Shown one piece after another: positions 35,045 to 43,475 of a stretch of 64,000 nucleotides of DNA. Under the pieces are notes generated by a model that was not told where the DNA came from, did not search any database, and saw only the letters and a program-made list of their open reading frames with translations. The translations under genes and the position numbers were made by a program. Within the stretch, counting starts at the first letter, position 1. Each line of letters begins with the position of its first letter. This stretch comes from Paranoxybacillus sp035645275. GTDB lineage: Bacteria > Bacillota > Bacilli > Bacillales > Anoxybacillaceae. The stretch spans positions 62,001 through 126,000 of the forward strand of contig DASQMX010000026.1 of NCBI GenBank assembly GCA_035645275.1, read 5' to 3'.

Positions 35045-36367
35045 ATGAATGCAGTCATCACCGCAGTGTTCGTTGTGCTCATATTAAGCTTATTGCGAGT
35101 AAATGTCGTACTTTCTCTTATTATTGGAGCCATCGTTGGGGGATTAACAGGCGACCTTAGCCTCACAAAAACGATTGAGACATTTACCGCAGGCTTAGGG
35201 AACAGCGCAGAAGTGGCTGTAAGCTACGCCTTGCTTGGCGGGTTTGCCGTGGCGATTTCGAAAACAGGACTTCCTGATGTAATCGTCTCTTTGGCGTTAA
35301 AATTAATCAGCACAAATAAAGCTAGCCGTAAAAAAAATTATTCAAAAGTACTTATTCTATTCATCATTTTACTTATGTCCTGCTTTTCGCAAAATGTGAT
35401 TCCGATTCATATTGCATTTATTCCAATTTTAATTCCTCCTTTACTGAAAGTGCTCAATGAACTGCAAGTCGACCGTCGGCTTGTCGCTTCCATTATCACT
35501 TTTGGCTTAATCACGCCATACATGTGGCTGCCAACCGGTTTTGGCGCGATTTTTCATGACATTTTACAAACAAATATGGCCGAAGCAGGGCTTAACGTAA
35601 ACAAAAATGACATTCCAAATGCAATGATGATTCCGTCATTAGGAATGATTGTCGGATTGTTGATTGCCGTCTTTTTTACGTATCGTAAACCGCGGCAGTA
35701 CGGTGAAGTGAAACAGATGAACTCGTATACAGATGAGGCTGCTGCATTCTCTAAACGCGGCATTTTCTTCGCCATCCTTGCAGTAGTCGTTGCCCTTGCT
35801 GTGCAGCTTACATTTGATTCGATGATCTTCGGAGCATTAGCAGGAATTATCACGATTTATTTAAGCGGCAGCATCCAATTAAAAGATAGTGATGTTCTGT
35901 TAACCGAAGGCATGAAAATGATGGCATTTATCGGTTTTGTTATGCTAACAGCGTCCGGATTTGCGAATGTCATCAACGAAACAGGACATGTACAATTGTT
36001 AGTGGAAAAATCCGTACAGTTAATTGATGGTAATCGAGGGCTAGGAGCTTTTCTTATGCTGCTTGTCGGACTTTTAGTCACGATGGGAATCGGCTCATCG
36101 TTTTCCACGGTACCGATTATTACAACGATTTTTGTTCCGCTTTGTATCAAGCTTGGGTTTAGTCCAATGGCAACAATTGCGATCATTGGAGCAGCCGGAG
36201 CGCTTGGCGACGCTGGTTCTCCTGCCTCAGACAGCACGCTAGGACCAACATCCGGCTTAAATGCAGACGGAAAGCATAATCATATTTGGGATACTTGTGT
36301 TCCGACATTTATCCATTATAATATTCCAGTCATCATTTTCGGCTGGATTGCGGCAATGGTATTATAA
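35045..36367 (+). CDS. yuiF: NhaC-superfamily secondary carrier (YuiF-like)
   Basis: 440 residues, ~11 TM segments. Signature stretches LLGGFAVAISKTGLPD, SCFSQNVIPIHIAFIPILIPPL, and the C-terminal GAAGALGDAGSPASDSTLGPTSGLNADG. This is the Na+/H+-antiporter-like family that includes B. subtilis YuiF, thought to carry amino acids. Start ATG nine bases after GGAGG. Followed by repeat A copy 5. Confidence 0.82.
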   Translation: MNAVITAVFVVLILSLLRVNVVLSLIIGAIVGGLTGDLSLTKTIETFTAGLGNSAEVAVSYALLGGFAVAISKTGLPDVIVSLALKLISTNKASRKKNYSKVLILFIILLMSCFSQNVIPIHIAFIPILIPPLLKVLNELQVDRRLVASIITFGLITPYMWLPTGFGAIFHDILQTNMAEAGLNVNKNDIPNAMMIPSLGMIVGLLIAVFFTYRKPRQYGEVKQMNSYTDEAAAFSKRGIFFAILAVVVALAVQLTFDSMIFGALAGIITIYLSGSIQLKDSDVLLTEGMKMMAFIGFVMLTASGFANVINETGHVQLLVEKSVQLIDGNRGLGAFLMLLVGLLVTMGIGSSFSTVPIITTIFVPLCIKLGFSPMATIAIIGAAGALGDAGSPASDSTLGPTSGLNADGKHNHIWDTCVPTFIHYNIPVIIFGWIAAMVL

Positions 36368-36376
36368 ACGATGGTG

Positions 36377-36482
36377 AAGAGGCTGACCCAAAAACAAAGT
36401 GTCAGACTCCTTAATACAATATATAGCACATAACATTTATTGTGAAATGCACGTGAGGTCAGACACTTACGGGTTCAGCTTG
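36377..36482. repeat. Family A hairpin repeat, copy 5
   Basis: AAGAGGCTGACCC ... GGGTTCAGCTTGTTT around GTGTCAGACTCCTTAATACAATATATA and ATTGTGAAATGCACGTGAGGTCAGACAC. Lies 9 bp after the carrier stop codon. Confidence 0.88.
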
Positions 36483-36544
36483 TTTGAAAAATTCACAACA
36501 TGAAGAACGATTTGGTTTTAAGCATTAACTATCTAATGAATGGA

Positions 36545-36609
36545 TAAAAAATACGCCTTCTTTCATTCTTTGTACTTTGTAATTATGGAAAGAAGGCGTA
36601 ATTTTTTTG
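36545..36609. terminator. Bidirectional terminator after yodJ
   Basis: Perfect 13-bp stem TACGCCTTCTTTC / GAAAGAAGGCGTA (36552-36564 / 36588-36600) with A/T runs on both flanks and a 23-base loop. Confidence 0.7.
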
Positions 36610-36611
36610 TA

Positions 36612-37418
36612 TTAAATTTTTTTCACGACTTGAAAATACTCTTCCAGCGTAAGCCCGTGCTTAAACATGACTTTTGCCGCTTTTTTGCCGACATAACGAA
36701 TGTGCCAAGGTTCGTACTGATATCCAGTAACCTGTTCTTTCCCTTTCGGATAGCGAATAATAAAGCCAAACTCATGAGCATGTTCGGCGACCCATTTTCC
36801 TTCTCGTGTTTCTCCGAATGCGATTGTGATTTTATTATTGACGCTTGGGCTGGTAATATCCATTGCCAAGCCTGTTTGATGTTCGCTCTGCCCCGGCAAC
36901 GCAACGGCATGAACTGCTTTTTCTTGCCCTACCTTTTCTACTTCTATCGCATATAATGCCTGCTGTCTTTCATATGAACGATACCCCGAAGCAGCTACTA
37001 AATGCACTCCCGCCTGCTTAGCAGCTGAAAACATCTTTTCAAGCGCTTTCGCTGCTTCAGCCCTCATAAAACGCTTCTCTACGTTTTGATCGGCAAATGT
37101 AAACGGAACATCCGGTATGACTAAATCGTTTGGCTTGTAATCTGCCGGCAAAGTATTTTCCTTGTTAACAAGAGCTAATATGTTTTCAGGATTTATAATT
37201 ACATTAATCCCGTTTTGTACTTTAATGACATTCCAATATTGTGATGCTAAAAGTAAATCTGAATCGGTTTTTGCTCTCTGTGGGGCTTTCTGTTCTTTTT
37301 TTGTTTCTGGATTAACGCGAGCTAAATCGTTTATTTCCTGTCCTTGAAAGTAAAACGGTATACAACCGCTCAATAAAATAGAACATACAATGAACAGTAA
37401 AAAAAACAATCGTTTCAT
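36612..37418 (-). CDS. yodJ: D-alanyl-D-alanine carboxypeptidase, VanY type, lipoprotein
   Basis: 268 residues from the ATG at 37418 behind AAAGGTGAAACG; the frame opens 31 codons earlier in repeat sequence. The start gives a lipoprotein signal KRLFFLLFIVCSILLSGC. The catalytic zinc motifs of the VanY/DacB family follow: ASGYRSYERQQALY, LPGQSEHQTGLAMDI and YEPWHIRYVG. It trims stem peptides of peptidoglycan at the outer membrane surface. Order yodJ-deoD-yodL matches B. subtilis. Confidence 0.9.
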   Translation of the reverse strand: MKRLFFLLFIVCSILLSGCIPFYFQGQEINDLARVNPETKKEQKAPQRAKTDSDLLLASQYWNVIKVQNGINVIINPENILALVNKENTLPADYKPNDLVIPDVPFTFADQNVEKRFMRAEAAKALEKMFSAAKQAGVHLVAASGYRSYERQQALYAIEVEKVGQEKAVHAVALPGQSEHQTGLAMDITSPSVNNKITIAFGETREGKWVAEHAHEFGFIIRYPKGKEQVTGYQYEPWHIRYVGKKAAKVMFKHGLTLEEYFQVVKKI

Positions 37419-37462
37419 CGTTTCACCTTTTTCCTTTATAAATACATAAAATCGCCACGAAA

Positions 37463-37570
37463 AAAGAAGTTGTCCCAAAAGCAAAGTGCCAGACCCCACA
37501 ACACAATACATAGATAAACTATATATTGTGAAATACGCGTGAGGTCAGACACTTTATCCCGTTCTTTTTT
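37463..37570. repeat. Family A hairpin repeat, copy 6
   Basis: Core GTGCCAGACCCCACAACACAATACATA ... ATATATTGTGAAATACGCGTGAGGTCAGACAC is intact, but the outer arms (AAAGAAGTTGTCCC / CCCGTTCTTTTT) are partly eroded. Lies between yodJ and deoD. Confidence 0.85.
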
Positions 37571-37576
37571 ACTTTA

Positions 37577-38281
37577 TCATTCTTTAATGGCTGCTTCCAA
37601 TGCTACTTCAATCATCTCGTTAAATGTCGTTTGCCGCTCTTGAGCGGTAGTTTCTTCTCCTGTTAAAATGTGGTCGCTGACTGTTAAAACGGAAAGCGCT
37701 TTGCGACCGAATTTAGCTGCTAATGTATAAAGAGCCGCTGTTTCCATCTCAACCGCTAAAATACCGTAGCGGGCCCATTTTTCCCAATCGGCATTATCAT
37801 TATAGAACATATCCGCAGTAAAGACGTTACCAACCTTTAAATTTAATCCTTTCTCAACTCCAACGTCATATGCTTTCTTTAAAAGTTCGAAATTAGCGGT
37901 AGGAGCATAGTCAATTCCACCAAACGTTAAGCGATTCATTTGCGAATCAGTGGAGGCGCTCATCGCTAAAATGACATCGCGAACTTTCACATCTTTTTGA
38001 ATCGCACCACACGTTCCAACACGAATTAACGTTTGAACATTATAGCTTTGCATTAATTCTGTAATATAAATCGAAATGGAAGGTACGCCCATTCCTGTCC
38101 CTTGTACAGAGATGCGGTGCCCTTTATATGTACCGGTAAACCCGAGCATACCACGAACATTATTATAGCATGTTGCTCCTTCTAGAAACGTTTCTGCAAT
38201 ATATTTGGCACGAAGCGGATCACCAGGAAGCAATATTTTGTCGGCAATTTCATGCTCTTTCGCTTCAATGTGAATACTCAT
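37577..38281 (-). CDS. deoD: Purine nucleoside phosphorylase
   Basis: 234 residues, the usual hexameric DeoD length. ILLPGDPLRAKYIAE (phosphate arginine), GTGMGVPSISIYITEL, RVGTCGAI, and the nucleoside-binding VEMETAALYTLA and TVSDHI are present. Splits purine nucleosides with phosphate. Start ATG after AAGGAGG. Expected order and length. Confidence 0.95.
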   Translation of the reverse strand: MSIHIEAKEHEIADKILLPGDPLRAKYIAETFLEGATCYNNVRGMLGFTGTYKGHRISVQGTGMGVPSISIYITELMQSYNVQTLIRVGTCGAIQKDVKVRDVILAMSASTDSQMNRLTFGGIDYAPTANFELLKKAYDVGVEKGLNLKVGNVFTADMFYNDNADWEKWARYGILAVEMETAALYTLAAKFGRKALSVLTVSDHILTGEETTAQERQTTFNEMIEVALEAAIKE

Positions 38282-38452
38282 TCATAACTCCTCCTTGTTT
38301 TACTTAATCGACACTTTATCATCTTACCATATTTACGATTCTTCGCAAAAGAAGGAACTGGTTAGTAAAAGTATATCAATATGTCTCAACATACTGATAT
38401 CAAGAATCGGTCAATGTTTAATGATTTTGATGTTTTTCTTGTTCTATATTCC

Positions 38453-38485
38453 AATAAAAAACGATTTTGTCCATTGACAAAATCG
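38453..38485 (-). terminator. Terminator beyond the second TnpB-element copy
   Basis: Perfect 10-bp stem CGATTTTGTC / GACAAAATCG (38462-38471 / 38476-38485), tetraloop CATT, TTTTTTATT tail on the minus strand. It is placed to serve the 38645 gene, from which the 115-bp element now separates it. Confidence 0.75.
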
Positions 38486-38497
38486 CACTATTTTTAA

Positions 38498-38612
38498 GAA
38501 GTCTCCCACTTCTAAGCGAAAAGAAGACAGCCTTCTTCTGCGCTGAAGCTTCTTCGATGGAGTTGATAAGAAACTCCCACCTCTAAACAACGTGTAGGCG
38601 GGAGAGGTTCAT
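38498..38612 (+). mobile_element. Internally deleted copy (MITE-like) of the TnpB element
   Basis: CTCCCACTTCTAAGCGA (left-end type) is fused directly to about 92 bp (38521-38612) that match 18171-18262 with only about four differences, including the right-end hairpin CTCCCACCT / AGGCGGGAG and the terminal GGTTCAT. TTTAA (38493-38497) precedes it as at the first copy. No coding capacity. It could be moved only by an IS605 TnpA in trans. Confidence 0.85.
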
Positions 38613-38644
38613 TTAAAAATAAAGGATGGAGAAGAATGTCTCTA

Positions 38645-39046
38645 TTACGAGGTTTTTGAATCATAATGATCATTTTTAGAGGATAAATATTTCTCTTTAA
38701 TATAAAGAATTTTTTTATCTTCGCTTGTCGTATATTTCTTTTGTCTTTTTTTCCAATCCGCAAACAGGAAAGAGGCAATCATATAAAATGGGACTGAAAA
38801 TTCAAGAGAAACTAAAAAAATGTAAGAAAATTCTTTTACAACTTCAATGCCGTTAGTTTTTAAAAATAAACCGCTAAAAATGTAGTATGAACCGGCAATG
38901 ACGATATTAACGATCCAGATGTTTACAATATGCAAAGCAAATATTTTGCGGCGGCGATTGATTGCTCGCTCTAACTCTGATTTGACATACAACGAGGCGA
39001 TCATAGAGATGATACCTAAATAAACGGATAGAAAAACCGCCCACAT
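38645..39046 (-). CDS. Small integral membrane protein, unknown
   Basis: 133 residues from the ATG at 39046 (GGAG eight bases upstream). Three or four hydrophobic segments: WAVFLSVYLGIISMIASLYV, IFALHIVNIWIVNIVIAGSYY, FSYIFLVSLEFSVPFYMIASFLF, then a lysine-rich cytoplasmic tail with KKRQKKYTTSEDKK. No family recognised. Confidence 0.7.
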   Translation of the reverse strand: MWAVFLSVYLGIISMIASLYVKSELERAINRRRKIFALHIVNIWIVNIVIAGSYYIFSGLFLKTNGIEVVKEFSYIFLVSLEFSVPFYMIASFLFADWKKRQKKYTTSEDKKILYIKEKYLSSKNDHYDSKTS

Positions 39047-39144
39047 TTCACATTCTCCATTTCTATTTGTCAACAAATTCCGGAAATGAATCAGACTTGA
39101 ACGTACAAACTAAACATTGAACAGTGTAAAGGAGGAAATTGCTC

Positions 39145-39288
39145 ATGGGTAAAAAACACCGCAATCGCATTAATGGACAAAAGAAGAATAATCATATCCC
39201 AAAAGAAGCATTACTTGCTGAAGAAGCGGCACATGCAAAGGAATATTCCGCTAAGGGAAGAAAAAATGGTCCCAATCCTAACTTATAA
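39145..39288 (+). CDS. Small basic protein (47 aa), probably spore-associated
   Basis: MGKKHRNRINGQKKNNHIPK, then EALLAEEAAHAKEYSAKGRK and a C-terminus NGPNPNL. AAGGAGGAAATTGCTC precedes the ATG and a perfect hairpin follows the stop. Composition like minor acid-soluble or small Lys/Asn-rich spore peptides; not assigned. Confidence 0.7.
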   Translation: MGKKHRNRINGQKKNNHIPKEALLAEEAAHAKEYSAKGRKNGPNPNL

Positions 39289-39316
39289 GAGGCTGAAGAA
39301 ACACAGCCTCTTTATC
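39288..39316. terminator. Bidirectional terminator
   Basis: AGAGGCTG / CAGCCTCT (39288-39295 / 39304-39311) between converging small genes, T run after it. Confidence 0.8.
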
Positions 39317-39323
39317 CTCTTTA

Positions 39324-39488
39324 TTACGAAGGGTCTACTTCATCGAACGATAGCTTATAAACTTTCGTATACTCTCCGCGTGCGATTTCTGCTTTTGTTG
39401 CATCTTGTTCGAGTTCTTCATCGTCATTCATACCAGGGGCAAACACCGGAACATTCGCTTTATCATCTTCCCGTTCTCTTAATGTCAT
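39324..39488 (-). CDS. Small acidic protein (54 aa), unknown
   Basis: MTLREREDDKANVPVFAPGM, NDDEELEQDATKAEIARGEY and TKVYKLSFDEVDPS. The frame and its PVFAPGMNDDEE / GEYTKVYKLSFDEVDPS blocks look conserved in style, but no named family is recalled. GGAGG is 14 bases upstream of a GTG-ATG pair, so the start could also be that GTG (39491). Confidence 0.65.
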   Translation of the reverse strand: MTLREREDDKANVPVFAPGMNDDEELEQDATKAEIARGEYTKVYKLSFDEVDPS

Positions 39489-39626
39489 CACGTAATCAAC
39501 CCATACCTCCTTTCCTATTTATGTTTATGCTTTCCCCTAAAGCAAATAACCTATTCTTTCTCCTACTAAAAATATAACATAATGATCATTTGTTTCAAGA
39601 TATTTATTTAAATTTTCTTAATATTT

Positions 39627-39950
39627 CTAACTAATATGAATGCGGCTCACTTTTTTCCAGCCACCAGGGCAAAGCTTATAACACGCCTGTCCCCTGCCGT
39701 CTTTATCAATTAACAATATGTCTCCTGTGCCTAAAAAGCGGGCATGATAATCTTTTGGCATTAAATCTTGAACATTAAATATTTTGTATACAATCTCTAA
39801 CGCTTCCTGATGGTCAGAAGCGTCGACCGATAAGTGATACACTTGTTGATATCCTTTCGTTTGGCCGAACTTTGGCGTTTGAAACAATGTAACATTATAT
39901 TTTTGTTTTGCTTTCAACATTTTATTCATCAATAATCGCACCAACGCCAT
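39627..39950 (-). CDS. yodL: YodL-domain protein
   Basis: 107 residues. KYNVTLFQTPKFGQTKGYQQVYHLSV, then FNVQDLMPKDYHARFLGTGDILLID and GWKKVSRIHI are the features of the YodL domain. Function unknown; B. subtilis YodL has been linked to cell-shape control through MreB when overproduced. Start ATG after GAGGGAGTGA. Position between deoD and yozD matches B. subtilis. Confidence 0.85.
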   Translation of the reverse strand: MALVRLLMNKMLKAKQKYNVTLFQTPKFGQTKGYQQVYHLSVDASDHQEALEIVYKIFNVQDLMPKDYHARFLGTGDILLIDKDGRGQACYKLCPGGWKKVSRIHIS

Positions 39951-40097
39951 TCACTCCCTCAAGCAAGTTTCTTATAAACATTATTAGCTTTTATATTTGT
40001 CGATTCCTTCATCAAAATAAGACTTCTTTTGTCGAATGACTGAAATATTTGTTCACCCAGCTGCTTTTATAGACATTTTTTGCTAATAAAAATAAAA

Positions 40098-40223
40098 ACG
40101 AGTTTGGTTTCATAAGGGTCTGACCTCATGCGCACTCCATAATATATAGTGTTCTCATCCGATGCTATATCCTATATATTATGGTTGTGGGGTCTGACCC
40201 TTTGCTTTTGAAACCAAACTCGT
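40098..40223. repeat. Family A hairpin repeat, copy 7, with exchanged outer stem
   Basis: The core (GGGTCTGACCTCATGCGCACTCCATAATATATA ... TATATTATGGTTGTGGGGTCTGACCC) belongs to family A, but the outer arms are a different sequence, ACGAGTTTGGTTTC / GAAACCAAACTCGT, and pair perfectly over 14 bp. It abuts the spo0M stop codon (3 bp). Confidence 0.9.
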
Positions 40224-40226
40224 CAT

Positions 40227-40997
40227 TTAACAATATCGTTGTATGAGTGTTGAAAGCTTTTCACGCAAATTTGGAATGTCGGCATTTGTGACCCGGAAGC
40301 GAACAAAGGATTCATCCAAGTCGAGCGCCTCTGCTAAAAGACTGCCGAGACCGCGGGCGCGGCGGTCGATTTGCATTAGCACTTCCGTCTCTTGTTCGGA
40401 TGTTGGCAAAAAGATCACTTCCACTTCATCGAGTTTTCCACGGAACATGCCGGCTTTTGGAACGTATTCAAACTCCTGCACGAACGGAAGACGGCCTCGA
40501 AGATGAAACGGCGCTTCTTCGCAGTCTGCTTCGCGAAGCCGAAAACCGATTCCTTCCATCGCTGCTAAAACGGCATTCATGACCGGCGTTGGCTCAATGC
40601 GAATATAATCCTCATCAGCAGGGTCAATGGCATTTTTAATATCCAACCCTGTATGAAGCCATACTCTCGTTTTTCCAACTGAAATCGGCGTGTCCAGCGG
40701 AAGTTTAAATGAAAACGGAATTTCTTTTTTTTCGTTGACGTCGATGGTAAATGGCTCGGTAATTTTCCATTTTTCAATTAATGCTTGGCGCGTTGTTTTT
40801 TGGTCATTGACTTCAACAGTGTAAGTAGAATAAAGCGACAAATAAATTTCATCAATCTTTTGTTTTACGCTTCCACCAATAATCTGCACAACTCCCTTCA
40901 CTTCACCACCTAAAGCAATACGTTCAGAAACTAATTTTGTATCGACTTTTGCGGCCCCAATTCCGATGCTGGCCAACATTTTGTTAAACAATGACAT
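40227..40997 (-). CDS. spo0M: Sporulation-control protein Spo0M (arrestin-like fold)
   Basis: 256 residues, close to the B. subtilis length. Begins MSLFNKMLASIGIGAAKVDT and has the paired beta-sandwich pattern of the Spo0M/arrestin-like family (GGEVKGVVQIIGGSVKQKID, KKEIPFSFKLPLDTPISVG). Soluble. Known to influence sporulation and cell cycle in B. subtilis. Overlaps the 3' end of the upstream kinase gene by 14 bp, so the two are translated together. Confidence 0.9.
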   Translation of the reverse strand: MSLFNKMLASIGIGAAKVDTKLVSERIALGGEVKGVVQIIGGSVKQKIDEIYLSLYSTYTVEVNDQKTTRQALIEKWKITEPFTIDVNEKKEIPFSFKLPLDTPISVGKTRVWLHTGLDIKNAIDPADEDYIRIEPTPVMNAVLAAMEGIGFRLREADCEEAPFHLRGRLPFVQEFEYVPKAGMFRGKLDEVEVIFLPTSEQETEVLMQIDRRARGLGSLLAEALDLDESFVRFRVTNADIPNLREKLSTLIQRYC

Positions 40998-41817
40998 CCT
41001 TTACTCCTCCATTATCCAAGTTTTGCAATAAGCGATTGATATCGGCGCTTAATTCATGAATATCTTCGTATGGCGTGTCAATCTGTAACATCTTCCGCAA
41101 AATATAGCGCGCCTCCCTCGATAAAGAAAGCTCTTCTTCCCAACTCCGCTCTTCTTTCACCGTTGGTTCATATGTCGAATATAATAAAAACAACATAAAA
41201 TGCCCTAACGCATAAAAGTCGCTTTTTATGCTGATTTCTCTTCGCAGCTTTTTTTCGATTATATCGTCGTTATTCTCCCGCTCGTTTTCTGTTAAAAATC
41301 GCGCTAGGCCGAAATCAATGATATATACATTTCCTTCCTTAAGAATGACGTTGGGAATACGTAAATCGCGATGAACAATTCCGTTTTGATGAATATACTG
41401 TACAATTGCCAAAATATCCATTAGCAATTGAAAAGATTCTCGTTCTGTAAACATTTTTTCTTCTTTAAAAATCAAGTCTTCGACCGTTTTTCCAGAAATG
41501 AGCTCCATGACAAGATGTGGAATGCCTTTAATCATAAACGAATCATAAAGTTTTGGAATGCGCGGATGGTTAAGCATTTTCAATATTTGCGCTTCTCGTT
41601 GAAAGGAAAATGTTCCTTTGTTTCGTTTTGTTTTTCGCATCTGTTTCAGCACGACATATTGATTCATTACAATGTCGCATGCGATATATGTAATTCCATA
41701 ACTCCCCATTCCAAGACAACTTTCTATACGATAGCGGCCATTGACAATTTTCCCAACTTGATACGGACGTTCTAAAAAACGCTCAATGCCCGCATAAAGC
41801 CAATACCATCTCTTCAT
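40984..41817 (-). CDS. ybdM: Eukaryotic-type Ser/Thr protein kinase (YbdM-like)
   Basis: 277 residues; a complete kinase fold: LGMGSYGITYIA nucleotide loop, VVLKQMR lysine, IVHRDLRIPNVIL catalytic loop, IDFGLARF magnesium motif, and a DFYALGHFMLFLL helix. No extracellular or TM domain, unlike PrkC. Opening ERPYQVGKIVNGRYRIESC resembles B. subtilis YbdM. The ATG overlaps the TGA of the upstream His-rich gene (TGATG) and has no ribosome site of its own, so translation should be by reinitiation. Confidence 0.87.
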   Translation of the reverse strand: MKRWYWLYAGIERFLERPYQVGKIVNGRYRIESCLGMGSYGITYIACDIVMNQYVVLKQMRKTKRNKGTFSFQREAQILKMLNHPRIPKLYDSFMIKGIPHLVMELISGKTVEDLIFKEEKMFTERESFQLLMDILAIVQYIHQNGIVHRDLRIPNVILKEGNVYIIDFGLARFLTENERENNDDIIEKKLRREISIKSDFYALGHFMLFLLYSTYEPTVKEERSWEEELSLSREARYILRKMLQIDTPYEDIHELSADINRLLQNLDNGGVKDVIV

Positions 41818-41999
41818 CAGCTATCAAGGAAGCTCGAGAAGAAACTTCCGCTATGATGTTTCTTTTTATAATGATGATGTCCATATTTGGAATGATGTGT
41901 TTTAGAATGGTACATTTTCAAATGATCACTGCTGCTCCAACGGTGTTTATGATGATTTGAATTTTTTTGCAAAATTGCTTTTAATAGCTTCTTTAACAT
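41817..41999 (-). CDS. Histidine-rich small protein (60 aa) coupled to the kinase
   Basis: MLKKLLKAILQKNSNHHKHR opens it; the middle alternates His, Lys, Tyr and Ser (SKYGHHHYKKKHHSG) and the tail is FFSSFLDS. Nearly a quarter of residues are histidine. Strong GAGGAGAG ribosome site six bases before the ATG, so it is translated. It leads the operon His-rich / kinase / spo0M. Possible metal-binding or kinase-substrate role is speculation. Confidence 0.72.
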   Translation of the reverse strand: MLKKLLKAILQKNSNHHKHRWSSSDHLKMYHSKTHHSKYGHHHYKKKHHSGSFFSSFLDS

Positions 42000-42091
42000 A
42001 AAATCTCTCCTCTATAACAGACTATTCATATATACGGATTGTGGCGATAAAAGTTTCACCTCATCAAACATTTTCTAGGGGGATTCTGCAA

Positions 42092-43240
42092 ATGGGTTTT
42101 TTAACAAAAATGTTTTCCTATCTTGCTAAACCATTCGATACGTTGACAAAGTTTTTCATAAAAAAAACAGAAACGACCATCACCACGCGTGACAACTTAA
42201 CATTCATTAGCGAACAATTAGAAAAGTCACTCGCTTCCGATTCTCCTCAGACAAAAGGTTCCCTCGGAGCAGAAAAAGAACTTGTTTCATTAATTAAAAA
42301 GCAAACAGAAGAAGGCAATTTGAATAATATTACGCGTACAAAAGCATATTTTTCATTTTTTCAACGCTGTCCAGAAGTGCACTGGGCATTTTTAGCCCAT
42401 ACTGTTTCAAGAAATGGTGGCTGGAATATGACTGATTTAAAAGGAGACATCATTGGAAATATTATTCCTAAAAAACAAATCGAGCCGCTTTTTTTATGTT
42501 TGGAACGAGCAAATGCGTTCATTTTTCAAGATGCTTATCCTCAGCTTCTTTTATATGAAGAAAGTAAACGAAGAGGGGAAAACATTTTTCATTTATTGCC
42601 GCATTTTTCGGTGTCTTCGTTCATGCAGCCGTTTTGGGAGGATTTTTTACTTACGAAAAATTCATCGTTGCTGACCGTTGCCTTAATCATCAATGAACAG
42701 CAGCATATTCAAAAACATGTCATTGAACAGCCGTTTTTTCAAGAGCATGTTCTTGAAACACTATCATTCTTGCTTCAACAATGGTTAGGATTTATGGATG
42801 TCGTCATCCCTTTTTATGACAAAAATAAGGTAAGGCTTGCCGGAACGACTGTTCACGATTTTGCCAATGTTGACCATCGCATCGCAATCGGCAAAACCCT
42901 ATATAGAATGTTATTTCATCATAAAAAGGTATATAGTGGGGCTTACAAGTTTGCGTTGAATACTCCGCATACAGGCTCGCGCGCTGACTTTTGGCCGCAC
43001 CTTTTCTTTCACACTGTAAAAATGCGAAAAAATGCTTCTATTTATAGTCCAAAGCTAGTGAATGCGTGGCCAAACATAAAGCACCGCTATCCACAACAAG
43101 ATGATTGGTTTGTTGATTTATCAGCGATGAAACATCTTTACGGGATTCCCATTGTCAAAACATACGACATAACCGATAACTACTTGACGAATATCATTGA
43201 GTTGTCTTCATTAGTCCTATCGAAACAATTTCTGTTTTGA
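42092..43240 (+). CDS. DUF2515-family protein (YppC-like)
   Basis: 382 residues from the ATG at 42092 (AGGGGG upstream; frame opens at a GTG 17 codons before). Soluble, aromatic-rich. NITRTKAYFSFFQRCPEVHW, VSRNGGWNMTDLKGD and KFALNTPHTGSRADFWPHLF are the blocks I associate with DUF2515, the family of B. subtilis YppC; function unknown. Divergent from the His-rich/kinase operon, strong terminator after the stop. Confidence 0.8.
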   Translation: MGFLTKMFSYLAKPFDTLTKFFIKKTETTITTRDNLTFISEQLEKSLASDSPQTKGSLGAEKELVSLIKKQTEEGNLNNITRTKAYFSFFQRCPEVHWAFLAHTVSRNGGWNMTDLKGDIIGNIIPKKQIEPLFLCLERANAFIFQDAYPQLLLYEESKRRGENIFHLLPHFSVSSFMQPFWEDFLLTKNSSLLTVALIINEQQHIQKHVIEQPFFQEHVLETLSFLLQQWLGFMDVVIPFYDKNKVRLAGTTVHDFANVDHRIAIGKTLYRMLFHHKKVYSGAYKFALNTPHTGSRADFWPHLFFHTVKMRKNASIYSPKLVNAWPNIKHRYPQQDDWFVDLSAMKHLYGIPIVKTYDITDNYLTNIIELSSLVLSKQFLF

Positions 43241-43297
43241 ACGTCTCCCGCTGAACCACTTATCGTTCAGTCTTCCCGATATAAATTATTTTTCAGC

Positions 43298-43334
43298 AAA
43301 ATAGGGTTCAGACTCAGCGTCTGAACCCTATTTT
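43298..43334 (+). terminator. Rho-independent terminator
   Basis: Perfect 16-bp stem AAAATAGGGTTCAGAC / GTCTGAACCCTATTTT with loop TCAGC, 58 bp after the 42092 gene. Confidence 0.9.
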
Positions 43335-43345
43335 GTCTACAGTCT

Positions 43346-43464
43346 AAAGAGGCTGCCCAAAAAAGTGCCAGACCACACAACACAATATATAGGACATAAC
43401 CTTTCATAAATGAACGCTATATTGTGAAATGTACGTGAGGTCAGACAATTATAGGCGACCCTCT
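43346..43464. repeat. Family A hairpin repeat, copy 8
   Basis: Core GTGCCAGACCACACAACACAATATATA ... CTATATTGTGAAATGTACGTGAGGTCAGACAA is kept, while the outer arms AAAGAGGCTGCCC / GGCGACCCTCT are partly decayed. It lies 12 bp from the yozD stop. Confidence 0.85.
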
Positions 43465-43475
43465 ATTTTCATTGA

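Noticed and set aside
38512..38778. 88-aa minus frame across the MITE-like copy
   Set aside because: Runs through element DNA and into the membrane gene in another frame.
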